Made by a program: the position numbers and the translations under genes. Shown in pieces: positions 9,107 through 18,351 of a stretch of DNA of 34,526 bases. The notes under the pieces were generated by a model, which saw only the letters and a program-made list of their open reading frames with translations, searched no databases and was not told where the DNA came from. This DNA comes from Bacteroidota bacterium (GTDB lineage Bacteria > Bacteroidota > Bacteroidia > NORP154). Location: the NCBI GenBank assembly GCA_022572355.1, contig JACZWC010000046.1:1-34526 (forward strand), in the 5' to 3' direction. The number at the start of each line of letters is the position of its first letter. Position 1 is the first letter of the stretch.

Positions 9107-9156
9107 TGACTTATATTCCAACCTTCATTAGGACCTAAATCACCTGGGTGGGTGGA

Positions 9157-12100
9157 TCACCTCATTAAATACATCTTTCCGAAACCCTTGTGAATGAACC
9201 TATCTGCAGCTGTTGCCCGCTTCTCCAATTTCTCGCCATTCAATTCAACATCCACCGTATATAGGTAAACCCCATTGGCCAATCGATCTCCATATTGATC
9301 TGTTCCGTCCCAGGCGTATTCAGTCAGGTTATTTCCAATGTGTATCGATCCCAATTCATCCGAGAATATTTCCTTTACCACCCTTCCAGTAATGGTAAAA
9401 ATCCTTATTCGGAAATCTTGCGGAACCTCCGAACCGGTGAGCGTAAATACAAACCTCGTTGATGTGGAAAAAGGGTTGGGATAGTTGAAGAATTCCGTTA
9501 TCGTAGGTTTGTTGATTACCTCAAAAGAGATTCTATAGAAATTATCACCAGATCTGTTGTTCGATACATCTCTGGCTTCAATTCTAAGTTCATAAATACC
9601 GTCTTCGAATTTTTCCGGATTGTACAGAATTCGCGCTTTGTTATCTGGCAACGTGGCAGGCACAAAAGTCAGAATGTTATTGTCGTAAGGAACCAGCACA
9701 TCAGTACCCGAAGCATCCTCTCTTTTTATATAAACCTGTAGCACAGAGTCATTGTCTAGTGCGAGGTATTTGTTCTCGTCGTTGAGCTGAATAACGATCT
9801 GTGGCTGCGCCGAGACAATATCTCCGTCCAATATGTGAATGCCGTCAAAAGTTACATCTAGCAACGGATTGGTTCTATCACCTTTCACGAAAAATGTCAA
9901 TTCTGCTATATTGTTAAAATGGTACTGCTCTACCTGGTCATAAATCCCGGAAGTGTCTGCGGGATTTGCCTCTATCCAAATACTGTTAATACCGGAGAAA
10001 CCAGTAGTGGAATGGCTGATAGATGCCATGATCGAATCCGGAGACTTTAGCAGTGGTTTATACCGTTGGCTGCTCATGCTTCTCACATTTCTATTCCGGT
10101 CCACAATCCAATAGGAGATTAACAAGCTATCCATATCATATTCGCTGATATTATCCACCACAACAGCCAGGCTAACCATTTCACCTTCATCTAATGTGTC
10201 TGACTGAAATGAGTAGTATATGGAAGGGTTAAGGGCAGCTTCAGGAACACCATCGAATAACACATACCAGTTTTTCAATTGGGCAGGTGTCTTTAGTAAT
10301 TCATCTTTAATATATGCTTTCAGACGAAGTTGTGGATAAGTAGCGGCCGGAATTTTGCTGTTTAAGTTAAATACGTCAGAAGAATCAGGAGGTAAGCTGT
10401 CCAATTGTGTTATTATGGTTTCGTTGCCCAGCGTATCTATTCCGGTAACCTCCAGCCAAACCTGGTCATTGGGCTCGAGCTGATCCACGTCCCAGTGCAA
10501 TGAGCCCCAGTTGGTGGAAGGCCCAACAACCGTAGATGTGATGAATCCGAAATCGTAATTGGTTTTCAAGTCTGCGTAGAGGTTTAGCGTGTCAATAGAG
10601 CCGCCTGTAATTTCCATTAAAGTGCTGGGGTCACCTTTTTTCATGAAAAGAATGTAAGGTCTATCGTTTGCAGGAGAGTTGATACTGTCTGTGATCAAGG
10701 CACTTCCCAAAGCTTGAAAGGCATTGTACAAAGTATCTTCCCATAGTTTAAAGTTGACATTTCTAAAAGTGTAGATCAGGATGTAATTACTATCCGGAAT
10801 GCTGTTCATCATATTAGCCAGGTTTGCTCTGTATGTACTGTTTTGTGGTTCGCTTCTGAAAACAAAGGCATTGTAATAGGCAAAAATTCCGCAGCCAGGG
10901 TTGTTATGTTGCCCAAAGTAATAATCCTCTGTAGACCATGGTTTCAAACTAACCGGATCAATAACTGCAATGATAATGGAAGGTACGCCACCACAAGCAC
11001 TGTTCACCTGCAGCGCACCATCTATGGTGTATTTTGTTTCGTTGTACTGATTCGTGTTCCAGGCATTCCCGATAACTTTGCAATGCAGTTGTTTAGGGGT
11101 ATTTACAAAATCAAAAGTCCTGTCCGCTCGGTTGTAATCAATTAAATTGAAGTCATCTTTTTTGAACTGAAAAAAGTGTGATTGCCCCCAACCCTTTTTA
11201 TCCTTGATAAACTGAAAACTGCTCTCTCTCCAGATGTGGTTGCTGTCCGCAATTGTAGTCGAGTCTCTCCTCGCTCGCCAAAAATACTCCAGCGTGTCGC
11301 TATTTGAGGGTATGCTCAAAGCTGCGGCGAGTGATGGTTCCAGGGCCGGATCCCATTCGACTACGCCACCTGAATGGGTAATTACAGTGCTCGCCAAGGG
11401 TGAAATGAATAAATCATTTGTATCCAATTCAAATTTGTAAGTGTCAATTGCAGCAAAGGGATTACCCGTTGATGCCTTTAGCGTTACCAGTTGTTCGGGC
11501 ATCACCGCATATTCATAAGGGTATATGGGAATAAGATCTTGGGCATTTATGACTATTGGGAAATTCATCAAATTATTGTTGTTGTCGGATATTTCCTCAA
11601 TTGAATTTAACGGATCAATGAGGATGTCGAATTTATTGATACCAACTCCTTCTGGATATGACACTGGGAATCTGAAAGTGATGGTGTCTTTATAGGGTAT
11701 GTAAGAAACTATGGTGTCACGATCAGGTGGATCAACGACATTGGATAGGGGATCAAAATGTCGGCGTACCAGTATAGAAACATTTTGATCCGTTGCTCTG
11801 CCAATGTTGGAAACAACCAAATTTAGATCGAATGAATCCAGGTCAGCAGTTACCTCTGGGGGTGTCGTGTAAACATCACTCCAGGTAATTGTATAATCAG
11901 GAAGCGGGTGTGGATTCAGGACCATTGCGGGATCACCGTGCAAGGTCATTGCCAGACAGGTTATTTCTAAATTGCTGCTCTGTACGGTTTTTATAGTTTG
12001 CTGTATCAGCTCACCTATTCCCTTTCCGTAATTTTGATAGCTGATGTTCTTGTACAATTCGGAAGTGTACGTGTTCAAATGCGGGTCCAGCTCATAGGTG

Positions 12101-14187
12101 ACTGAAGCCAAAAACCCAATAACGCCTCTTGCATGCAATACCCATAGTTCGCTGGTGCTCCAGGTAGATGGGAACACTGCCTGATGTATATCACCTGCTA
12201 AACAGGAATTTGCAATCAGAAGCGGGTATCGTCCATTGATATTGTTATAGAAATCCGGGTAGTCTATGTTTTGGTCAAAACCGCTTCCCGAGGCATGCCC
12301 GAAAAACGTCATGAGCGAAACGCCATTGTTGATGAGATTGGTAATCGAGTCAGATATTGTAACCTGGATTGGATCTGGTGAATTCTTAAATACCTCATGT
12401 ACAAAACCACCAAAAAGGGTATCCTCTATAATTGCCTCATATGCATTCAGATAATTCCTGAATGTAGCCTGTTCGCCTGCATTGAATCCACCTCCAAAGT
12501 GCAATACCTGTTTCATCCAATTCCAGGCAATTAAGTTCTGTTGGTCAGGGTTAAAAGGAGGGATGGCTGGATTCAAATCATGCTCTTGAATTTTATTCAG
12601 ATACCAATCGACCTCTGTGTTGGATTTAGCTGCAATTCTTCCCGTGGGAATAGCCGGCTCCAATTGGGCAGAGCCCAACCCGCTCGTGAGTAAATTGTCT
12701 GATGCCGGCCATCCGTACGTTGGAACCAGGTTATTTGCATAATTAATTCCAGATCGGCTCGTCCTGTAGTAAATTGATTTTCCCAATAACAATAAGTATT
12801 TCGGTGGCGAGCTAAAACTATCGATGGCGTATTCACAAAATCCCCGGATGGCCATTGGATGTTTTTTAACACCGTAAGCGAATTGGTCGTAGAGCTCATC
12901 TATATTGGCGAGAACAGTATCGTAAGATCCCCCTTCAGGCTTTCCTCTGTAGTCTATATAATCTTTGGCGCTGGACCACAAACTCTTGTGGCTAATAATC
13001 ACATAAGCCGAATCTTTTGGTTGTTTGGTAAATCGCCTAAAGTAGCCAGTGGAGCCCACCTTACTGAGGCTAGAAACCATGGTCACTTCACTCTCAGATG
13101 ACAGGAAACAAACTTTGTCACCACCCGAATTGGGTATCAATGCTCGCATTGAATCGCCTACCACAGTGGCAATTCGCCTGCCATTGGTTAGATCGTATAG
13201 GATTGCCGTGCTGCCTGTGAAGCCTCTAATATCGAGACGTGCTTTCACAGAGTCATCGGGGACGATCATGCGTTGTGTACTGGCGCCACTAATCTCCATG
13301 GTATGAGGATAGATAACATTCAGATAAGCAAGGGCGTTTCTGTCAGGTGAAGTGCCAAAGGCGGTCAATGTCAGGGTAGAACTTGACGATCCCAGCGAAG
13401 CCGTTGAAACGGTAAAATTGACTTTGTCAACGGCTACTTCATTATAATTCTGAGTGGAACTATAATCTCCGAAGGAAACCTGAACTTTATGGATTGAAAC
13501 GTTGGCGCCGATCAGGGCGAGCTCAACTTCAGCCGAGGGCCCTGCTGTGTACCGATTGCTGGTATTAATACCGTAGGTAACAGTTGCATCAATAAATTGA
13601 TTAGAAAACCACCCTTGGCCTTCCGTAAATACCGGGCCATATATTGCCTGAGTCGATGGCTTATAAACCCCGCCATAATGAAAGTTGGTATAATTGTTTC
13701 TAACCTCCTTCTTAAAGAATTTGGTTGAATTGTAATTGAAAAAATCGACAGAACCTTCGATGGTCATTCTCTTTCCTTTACCTGAGATTTTCCAGGTCAA
13801 AAAGTAAGTAGATGTGTCGGTATAAAAGCTGAAGTCGGGATTCCCGTGCCAGGCGGCATTTGAAAAGTGGGTAGTGTCGAGCCAACCCCTGTTTCGCTCT
13901 CCATAAAATTCGATATAATCCCCAGCGTCAAAGGAGCTATCCGCATCGCCTTCTATATAAATGTTTATTTCCTTTCCGTTGTGAAATATTTGATACCGAT
14001 TGGGGTTTACAATACTCACTCCTGAGGTGAGCATCAGGTTTCTGTCAATTCGATAAAGGCCATCAGTGGCCACATATATCTTGTAGTATCTCTTGCTGTA
14101 GTCTATCCAATCGTTGGTGTGAGTGGGTTGACTAAAGGACAGAAATGGCAAAAAAGCAAGTACACATATTTGAAAATATTTTTTCAC
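9157..14187 (-). CDS. porU2: PorU2-like C25-family T9SS sortase/peptidase
   Basis: Exported protein of 1676 residues with a Sec signal (about 1-20, ending LSFSQ). A gingipain-type C25 domain occupies roughly residues 395-790. Its catalytic pair is visible as His631 in FFGHASGSG and Cys662 in IANSCLAG. Long beta-rich regions follow, then a T9SS type A sorting domain (EFFNYPNPF from about residue 1564; ANGVYLYTVDV near the end). PorU is the T9SS sortase that cleaves sorting domains and attaches cargo; this form is longer than classical PorU (about 1100-1200), matching proteins annotated PorU2. Start is GTG, immediately after the stop of the PorV-like gene with no gap. Whether it is a general sortase or a dedicated one is unknown. 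Confidence 0.85.
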   Translation of the reverse strand: MKKYFQICVLAFLPFLSFSQPTHTNDWIDYSKRYYKIYVATDGLYRIDRNLMLTSGVSIVNPNRYQIFHNGKEINIYIEGDADSSFDAGDYIEFYGERNRGWLDTTHFSNAAWHGNPDFSFYTDTSTYFLTWKISGKGKRMTIEGSVDFFNYNSTKFFKKEVRNNYTNFHYGGVYKPSTQAIYGPVFTEGQGWFSNQFIDATVTYGINTSNRYTAGPSAEVELALIGANVSIHKVQVSFGDYSSTQNYNEVAVDKVNFTVSTASLGSSSSTLTLTAFGTSPDRNALAYLNVIYPHTMEISGASTQRMIVPDDSVKARLDIRGFTGSTAILYDLTNGRRIATVVGDSMRALIPNSGGDKVCFLSSESEVTMVSSLSKVGSTGYFRRFTKQPKDSAYVIISHKSLWSSAKDYIDYRGKPEGGSYDTVLANIDELYDQFAYGVKKHPMAIRGFCEYAIDSFSSPPKYLLLLGKSIYYRTSRSGINYANNLVPTYGWPASDNLLTSGLGSAQLEPAIPTGRIAAKSNTEVDWYLNKIQEHDLNPAIPPFNPDQQNLIAWNWMKQVLHFGGGFNAGEQATFRNYLNAYEAIIEDTLFGGFVHEVFKNSPDPIQVTISDSITNLINNGVSLMTFFGHASGSGFDQNIDYPDFYNNINGRYPLLIANSCLAGDIHQAVFPSTWSTSELWVLHARGVIGFLASVTYELDPHLNTYTSELYKNISYQNYGKGIGELIQQTIKTVQSSNLEITCLAMTLHGDPAMVLNPHPLPDYTITWSDVYTTPPEVTADLDSFDLNLVVSNIGRATDQNVSILVRRHFDPLSNVVDPPDRDTIVSYIPYKDTITFRFPVSYPEGVGINKFDILIDPLNSIEEISDNNNNLMNFPIVINAQDLIPIYPYEYAVMPEQLVTLKASTGNPFAAIDTYKFELDTNDLFISPLASTVITHSGGVVEWDPALEPSLAAALSIPSNSDTLEYFWRARRDSTTIADSNHIWRESSFQFIKDKKGWGQSHFFQFKKDDFNLIDYNRADRTFDFVNTPKQLHCKVIGNAWNTNQYNETKYTIDGALQVNSACGGVPSIIIAVIDPVSLKPWSTEDYYFGQHNNPGCGIFAYYNAFVFRSEPQNSTYRANLANMMNSIPDSNYILIYTFRNVNFKLWEDTLYNAFQALGSALITDSINSPANDRPYILFMKKGDPSTLMEITGGSIDTLNLYADLKTNYDFGFITSTVVGPSTNWGSLHWDVDQLEPNDQVWLEVTGIDTLGNETIITQLDSLPPDSSDVFNLNSKIPAATYPQLRLKAYIKDELLKTPAQLKNWYVLFDGVPEAALNPSIYYSFQSDTLDEGEMVSLAVVVDNISEYDMDSLLISYWIVDRNRNVRSMSSQRYKPLLKSPDSIMASISHSTTGFSGINSIWIEANPADTSGIYDQVEQYHFNNIAELTFFVKGDRTNPLLDVTFDGIHILDGDIVSAQPQIVIQLNDENKYLALDNDSVLQVYIKREDASGTDVLVPYDNNILTFVPATLPDNKARILYNPEKFEDGIYELRIEARDVSNNRSGDNFYRISFEVINKPTITEFFNYPNPFSTSTRFVFTLTGSEVPQDFRIRIFTITGRVVKEIFSDELGSIHIGNNLTEYAWDGTDQYGDRLANGVYLYTVDVELNGEKLEKRATAADRFIHKGFGKMYLMR

Positions 14188-15270
14188 TTAGCTCGATTTG
14201 GCTTTTTTGTTTATGTCTACTTTAAATGAGAATACATTAGATAATAATCCTACGCTTTGCCCAATATTGGTCAGGGCGTAATCGATCGAAATTCCTTTGA
14301 TCTTCACACCAAGGCCCAGGTTCGGTTGTACCGTATAGGATTTTGATCCATCGAAATCTGTTATTTGCTGGAGATAACCAAGCCCTCCACGAAGAAATAT
14401 AAAGTCTCGGTACTGAAGCTCAAATCCCATATGGGGATCTATGCTCATCGCCTTGCTTCTAAGCAGAACATTTCTTCTACCATCAAATGTCAGATCAAAG
14501 TCAATTTCCGGATATAAAGATAGCTTTTCTGTAAATTCTATCTCTCTTCCCACTGCTAAAATTATCTTTGGAAGCGTAATTTCCAAAGAGTTTTCTGGTA
14601 AATCATTGTTGGTGACCTCGTACACCTCTTTCAGCTTTTCTGTGTTAAAACTCCACGCATTGAAAGTGGAAGTAATATCCCTTCCCATCGCTCCGAATCG
14701 CCACTTTCCCATCTTGTATTGTGTACCTATATCCAATCCAAAACCCCAGGCAGTCGCAAATTCGCCAACCTTCCTATAGATAACTTTCACATTAGCACCA
14801 TAGGTCAATCCCTTTCTCTTCGAGGCCTTGGCATATGAAAAAAGGAAGGCATAGTCTGCCACGGAAAATGATTTGATCCTGTCGTAGTTAGGGTTGCCAT
14901 CTGCGTCAAAAAGTTCTGTTGTGTTGGCTATATCATCTACACCAACGCGTAGTAATGGTGTAATTCCTATAACGGTAGCATCATCTATTCGGGCTGCAAT
15001 AGCACCATAATCGTATTTGGCAATACCCGCAAAATATTCGTTATGCATGTAGCCAATTTGAACATCAGTCTGAATTTGAGTTAAACCGGCAGGATTCCAA
15101 TAACCTGCAGTCACGTCATCCACACGGGCAACGAATGCGTTAGACATTCCCAACGCCTGTGCCCCAACTCCAATAGAGAGGAATTCATTGCTGTATTTTG
15201 GAGCCTGAGCATAGGATACCGATATATTCAAGAGTATTAAAAATAGTAATGAAGTGAGTACTTTTTGCAT
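14188..15270 (-). CDS. porV2: PorV/PorQ-family outer-membrane protein (PorV2-like)
   Basis: Outer-membrane beta-barrel of 360 residues with a signal peptide (1-22, ending SYAQ). The N-terminal block FLSIGVGAQALGMSNAFVA followed by DVTAGYWNPAGLTQIQ is the PorV/PorQ signature. In classical T9SS, PorV binds sorting domains of cargo and hands them to the PorU sortase. The PorU2-like gene begins on the next base after its stop codon, so the two are coupled and almost certainly form a pair. The ATG at 15270 gives a standard signal peptide. The barrel ends with VDINKKAKSS. Confidence 0.87.
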   Translation of the reverse strand: MQKVLTSLLFLILLNISVSYAQAPKYSNEFLSIGVGAQALGMSNAFVARVDDVTAGYWNPAGLTQIQTDVQIGYMHNEYFAGIAKYDYGAIAARIDDATVIGITPLLRVGVDDIANTTELFDADGNPNYDRIKSFSVADYAFLFSYAKASKRKGLTYGANVKVIYRKVGEFATAWGFGLDIGTQYKMGKWRFGAMGRDITSTFNAWSFNTEKLKEVYEVTNNDLPENSLEITLPKIILAVGREIEFTEKLSLYPEIDFDLTFDGRRNVLLRSKAMSIDPHMGFELQYRDFIFLRGGLGYLQQITDFDGSKSYTVQPNLGLGVKIKGISIDYALTNIGQSVGLLSNVFSFKVDINKKAKSS

Positions 15271-15394
15271 GGCGTTTGAAAGTTAAAGAATCAGGTTGTC
15301 CTGATGGTGCGTTTCTTCAATACTTTTAAACAACAAATCCTATTAATTATTGTACGTTTTGATCAGAAAATGGTTCACGTAAGCATATAAGAGA

Positions 15395-15402
15395 TACTTT
15401 TG
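15395..15402 (+). promoter_or_regulatory. Putative -7 box for pssA
   Basis: TACTTTTG matches TAnnTTTG, 71 bases before the pssA ATG. A weak GTTC lies about 18 bases upstream at the -33 position. It is the best candidate in the 203-base gap between the divergent porV2 and pssA genes, which holds no gene. Confidence 0.3.
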
Positions 15403-15473
15403 AGAAGTAATTGTCAAAATCAAGATGAAACGAGCCGTAGAGAGGAGTTTTATAAAAATTGAGAGATAAACAG

Positions 15474-16169
15474 ATGAAGAGACACATACCAAATATATTT
15501 ACCTGTTTAAACATTATCTGCGGTTTCGTTGGTATCACTCAGGCGTTCAGTACAACGGAGAATGGACTGCTGGTAGCTTGCTACCTGGTAGGCGTGGCGG
15601 CAATATTCGATTTTATCGATGGAATGTCGGCGAGATTACTTGGCGCCTACTCGGATTTAGGAAAACAACTGGATTCTTTGGCCGACATGATCAGTTTTGG
15701 ACTATTACCAGGGATAATCATGTATAAGTTGCTGCTTACAACTGCTCCTCCCGGATCTATGCTACCTTATGCAGCCACTGTAATTCCTCTTTTCTCTGCG
15801 TTGCGTTTGGCAAAATTCAATTTGGATGATGATCAGGACGGTTCATTTATTGGCCTTCCAACACCAGCTCACGCCGTTTTTATCGCTTCTCTGCCTCTTG
15901 CCGGATATCAGCATATTGAATTCAACCTGTTGGTAAATCCTGAGGCCTTAGCGCTGTTATCCGGTATAACTTCTCTACTGCTTGTATCCAGGATTCCCAT
16001 GTTTTCGTTGAAAATGAAAAGTGCAGGTTGGAGTGAAAACAGGAACCAATATCTGTCAATCATTGCAGCGCTGATAATTATTTCAGTTTTTCATTTTATT
16101 GGATTTACGATTGTTATAATTTTGTACATCTTAACCTCTTTGTTTAAGAGTATTATTAAAACCAGTTAG
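15474..16169 (+). CDS. pssA: CDP-diacylglycerol-serine O-phosphatidyltransferase
   Basis: Makes phosphatidylserine from CDP-diacylglycerol and serine in the inner membrane, the precursor of phosphatidylethanolamine. The 231 residues contain the complete CDP-alcohol phosphatidyltransferase motif: Asp49-Gly50, Ala53-Arg54, Gly63, Asp67 and Asp71 with canonical spacing. Several hydrophobic helices follow. I use the ATG at 15474, giving MKRHIPNIFTCLNI, a typical PssA start, rather than the TTG at 15459. purS follows after 14 bases, so the genes are probably co-transcribed despite unrelated pathways. Confidence 0.94.
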   Translation: MKRHIPNIFTCLNIICGFVGITQAFSTTENGLLVACYLVGVAAIFDFIDGMSARLLGAYSDLGKQLDSLADMISFGLLPGIIMYKLLLTTAPPGSMLPYAATVIPLFSALRLAKFNLDDDQDGSFIGLPTPAHAVFIASLPLAGYQHIEFNLLVNPEALALLSGITSLLLVSRIPMFSLKMKSAGWSENRNQYLSIIAALIIISVFHFIGFTIVIILYILTSLFKSIIKTS

Positions 16170-16183
16170 AAACAAGATATATT

Positions 16184-16441
16184 ATGAAATTCAGAGCTGA
16201 AATAGATGTTATGCCGCTCACGGCGTTATTAGATCCACAGGGAAAGGCAGTAACTTCGAGTATGAAAAACCTGGGCTTGGCTGAAATCGAGAATGTGCGT
16301 ATAGGAAAGCATATCACATTAGGACTGGAAGCAGCAGATAAAGAGGAGGCTCATAAGAAGGTGGAAGAAGCCTGTAAGAAGCTCCTGGCAAACGAGATAA
16401 TGGAGAGCTATGACATAGAGCTCTTTGAAGAATCCAACTAA
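16184..16441 (+). CDS. purS: Phosphoribosylformylglycinamidine synthase subunit PurS
   Basis: Small subunit (85 residues) that bridges PurL and PurQ in formylglycinamidine ribonucleotide synthesis, the fourth step of purine biosynthesis. Seen: the ferredoxin-like strand MKFRAEIDVMPL, LDPQGKAVTSSMKNLGLAEIENVRIGKHI, then the helix and final strand YDIELFE. The length and the DPQGKAV signature fit PurS well. purL and purQ are not in the window. This small-subunit system implies a short PurL rather than the long fused type. Confidence 0.94.
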   Translation: MKFRAEIDVMPLTALLDPQGKAVTSSMKNLGLAEIENVRIGKHITLGLEAADKEEAHKKVEEACKKLLANEIMESYDIELFEESN

Positions 16442-16520
16442 CAAGATTTAATAAAATAATGCTGCAAACGAATTGTTTTTTGTAACAATTGGGAAGTAGT
16501 ATGCCAATTTCATTCAAATA

Positions 16521-16574
16521 GGCAATTGGCAATCGGCAATCAGTAATTTTGCCAATTGCAGATTGCTGATTTTT
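16521..16574 (+). repeat. Inverted heptamer array in the purS-trmB gap
   Basis: Three near-identical heptamers (GGCAATT, GGCAATC, GGCAATC) run at 16521-16541. They are followed by heptamers of the reverse complement (AATTGCA, GATTGCT, GATTTTT) at 16554-16574. An 11-base perfect stem pairs 16522-16532 with 16549-16559 around a 16-base loop. The 215-base gap (16442-16656) holds no gene. The array looks like a palindromic intergenic repeat element; a role as terminator for purS is possible but no U-tract follows. Confidence 0.6.
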
Positions 16575-16656
16575 CGATTAGCAGAAGTTGCCGATAGTTA
16601 CAAAAACTTGTTGAAAAACATGTTTTCAAAAATAAAAGTATAGCATAAAATAGGCT

Positions 16657-17328
16657 TTGTCGAACAAAAAGAAACTGCTACGCTACGCCGATCTGGGCAA
16701 ATACAAAAACGTTTTTGAACCTGATTTTGTCAATTCCAGCGATCCATTTTCGCTAAAGGGCTTTTGGGCGGAAAGGCATTTCGAGAATACCAATCCCATA
16801 ACCTTAGAATTGGCATGCGGCAAGGGTGATTATACGGTGAAGTTGGCTGCCCTCAACCCAGACCGGAATTTTATAGGAATCGATATCAAGGGTGATCGAC
16901 TATGGCACGGCGCAAGCCAGGTTGAGAGAATGAATTTGATAAATACCGCATTTCTCAGAATTGATATTAACTATTTGAGAAGTTACTTCGCTGAAAGCGA
17001 GATTGAAGAAATTTGGATAACTTTTCCTGATCCGCAGCGAAAAAGCAAACAGCAGAAAAAACGCCTGACCAACCCAAGATATTTAGAAATATATCGTGAA
17101 ATCCTCGTCGCATATGGGAAAGTGCATCTAAAAACTGACGATGAAGGCTTGTTTGAATATACGCTTGCAACTGTTAGCAGTGAGGGTTGTGAATTAATGG
17201 AAGAAATTCGGGATATCTATGCAAAAGCCGAGTTGAGAAAAGAGCTAAAGATAAAGACGTATTACGAGGATAAATATCTGCAGGACAACAGGCCTATTCA
17301 TTATTTAAGTTTTCAATTCCCATCTTGA
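16657..17328 (+). CDS. trmB: tRNA (guanine-N7-)-methyltransferase
   Basis: Methylates G46 in the variable loop of tRNAs using S-adenosylmethionine. The 223 residues show the SAM-binding motif LELACGKGDYT at 50-60, FIGIDIKGDRLWHGA at 72-86, and the family signature TFPDPQRKSKQQKKRLTNPRY from residue 122. The start is TTG at 16657 (MSNKKKLLRYAD); the first in-frame ATG lies at codon 92, beyond motif I, so TTG is required. Its 3' end overlaps the convergent cyanophycinase gene by 35 bases. Confidence 0.93.
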   Translation: MSNKKKLLRYADLGKYKNVFEPDFVNSSDPFSLKGFWAERHFENTNPITLELACGKGDYTVKLAALNPDRNFIGIDIKGDRLWHGASQVERMNLINTAFLRIDINYLRSYFAESEIEEIWITFPDPQRKSKQQKKRLTNPRYLEIYREILVAYGKVHLKTDDEGLFEYTLATVSSEGCELMEEIRDIYAKAELRKELKIKTYYEDKYLQDNRPIHYLSFQFPS

Positions 17329-18187
17329 TTTGCTCTGAGTAGGAGGCCAGGAATTTTCTCTCTGACAAAATATAACCGTTGCCTTCTACGAGAATATGCA
17401 CTGTCAAATTCTCGATAGAAATAGGCTGGTTGTCAGGAGCCGATGCGATGTTTGAATGTTGGATGTCCTTGCCATCTACAATGATCACCAGGCCTTTTCC
17501 AATAGCCTCCATTTTGTTACCTTCCGTTATCAGTAACCCTGTGTCTTCACCCAAGCCTATTCCAATACACACAGGATTGGTGGCTACTGCCTGAAAAAGC
17601 CTGCCAAAGCGACCCCGCTTAACAAAGTGAGAATCAAAGGTTACATCTTTGATAAATCCCAGACCCCTCGAGATCTTCACCTCGTTTTTTAACAAGGCAA
17701 TTGAACTTGAGCCCTGTATCATAATATTCGACAAGGCCATGGCCCCGGCACTTGTTCCCGCAACCAGGAAAGGTTCCGAACTATATTTGTTTAACATTAT
17801 TTTGATAAAATCCGTACCTCCGAAAATAGAACTCAGCCGGAGTTGATTGCCACCGGTAAACAGAACTGCACCGGCAGTAAATATTCTTGCGGAATAGGAC
17901 GGATTGTCTACATCTTCACGACTTTTAATATGAATCACGTCTGTATTGGTGTGATCCAGCCTTGCAAAAGCATCGACATATCGCTGCCCGGTTTCTTCAG
18001 GAATTTCAGAAGCCGTGGTAATGATCTCAATTCTAGCGTCAGGTTCTGATAGCTCTTTTATCATGCGGGCCAGGATGCCCAGCTCAAAAAAGTTGTTGTT
18101 TGATTGTTCGGGAGAATCCAGATCTTCTGTATCTCCTTTGTCAACTGCACCTCCTATGGCAATGAGCTTACCTCTTGGAATATCCAC
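17294..18187 (-). CDS. cphB: Cyanophycinase
   Basis: Serine exopeptidase of family S51 that cuts the storage polymer cyanophycin into beta-Asp-Arg dipeptides in the cytoplasm. The 297 residues contain LIAIGGAVDKGD near the start, FTGGNQLRLS at 110-119, the nucleophile elbow GTSAGAMALS with Ser146, and DSHFVKRGRFGRL, matching the D-x-H-F...R.GRL block of cyanophycinases. Start is GTG at 18187, preceded by AGCAGG; no ATG lies between it and the upstream stop. It is divergent from the synthetase across 164 bases, so synthesis and mobilisation are arranged around one control region. Confidence 0.93.
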   Translation of the reverse strand: MDIPRGKLIAIGGAVDKGDTEDLDSPEQSNNNFFELGILARMIKELSEPDARIEIITTASEIPEETGQRYVDAFARLDHTNTDVIHIKSREDVDNPSYSARIFTAGAVLFTGGNQLRLSSIFGGTDFIKIMLNKYSSEPFLVAGTSAGAMALSNIMIQGSSSIALLKNEVKISRGLGFIKDVTFDSHFVKRGRFGRLFQAVATNPVCIGIGLGEDTGLLITEGNKMEAIGKGLVIIVDGKDIQHSNIASAPDNQPISIENLTVHILVEGNGYILSERKFLASYSEQIKMGIENLNNE

Positions 18188-18210
18188 CCTGCTAATGTTA
18201 TAGTTTGCTG

Positions 18211-18218
18211 CAAATGTA
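18211..18218 (-). promoter_or_regulatory. Putative -7 box for cphB
   Basis: The minus strand reads TACATTTG, matching TAnnTTTG, 23 bases before the GTG start of cphB. No good -33 element is found at the usual spacing. Confidence 0.4.
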
Positions 18219-18351
18219 ATTTATAGGATAAAACAGCTGGAAAGACAACGCAACTATTTTTCAACAAACAGCGTGTTGTTACTATAAAAAGCCAAAATAA
18301 TTGAAGATATTTGCACTCCTTTTTAAAAAAGCATAACTCAGAAGAATAGAA

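Noticed and set aside
10843..13306. Several plus-strand open frames opposite the PorU2-like gene
   Set aside because: They have no signal peptide, known motif or conserved-looking composition, and mirror a 1676-residue gene with clear C25 and sorting domains; shadows of the real frame.
15347..15538. Minus-strand frame of 63 codons overlapping the start of pssA
   Set aside because: It overlaps the well-supported pssA start and its promoter region and shows no motif.
16471..16490. Hairpin AATTGTT/AACAATT after purS as an intrinsic terminator
   Set aside because: Only seven A/T-rich pairs and no U-tract follows; too weak to call.
18306..18313. GATATTTG as a -7 box for cphA
   Set aside because: One mismatch in the TA pair and no -33 element at usual spacing; noted but not called.
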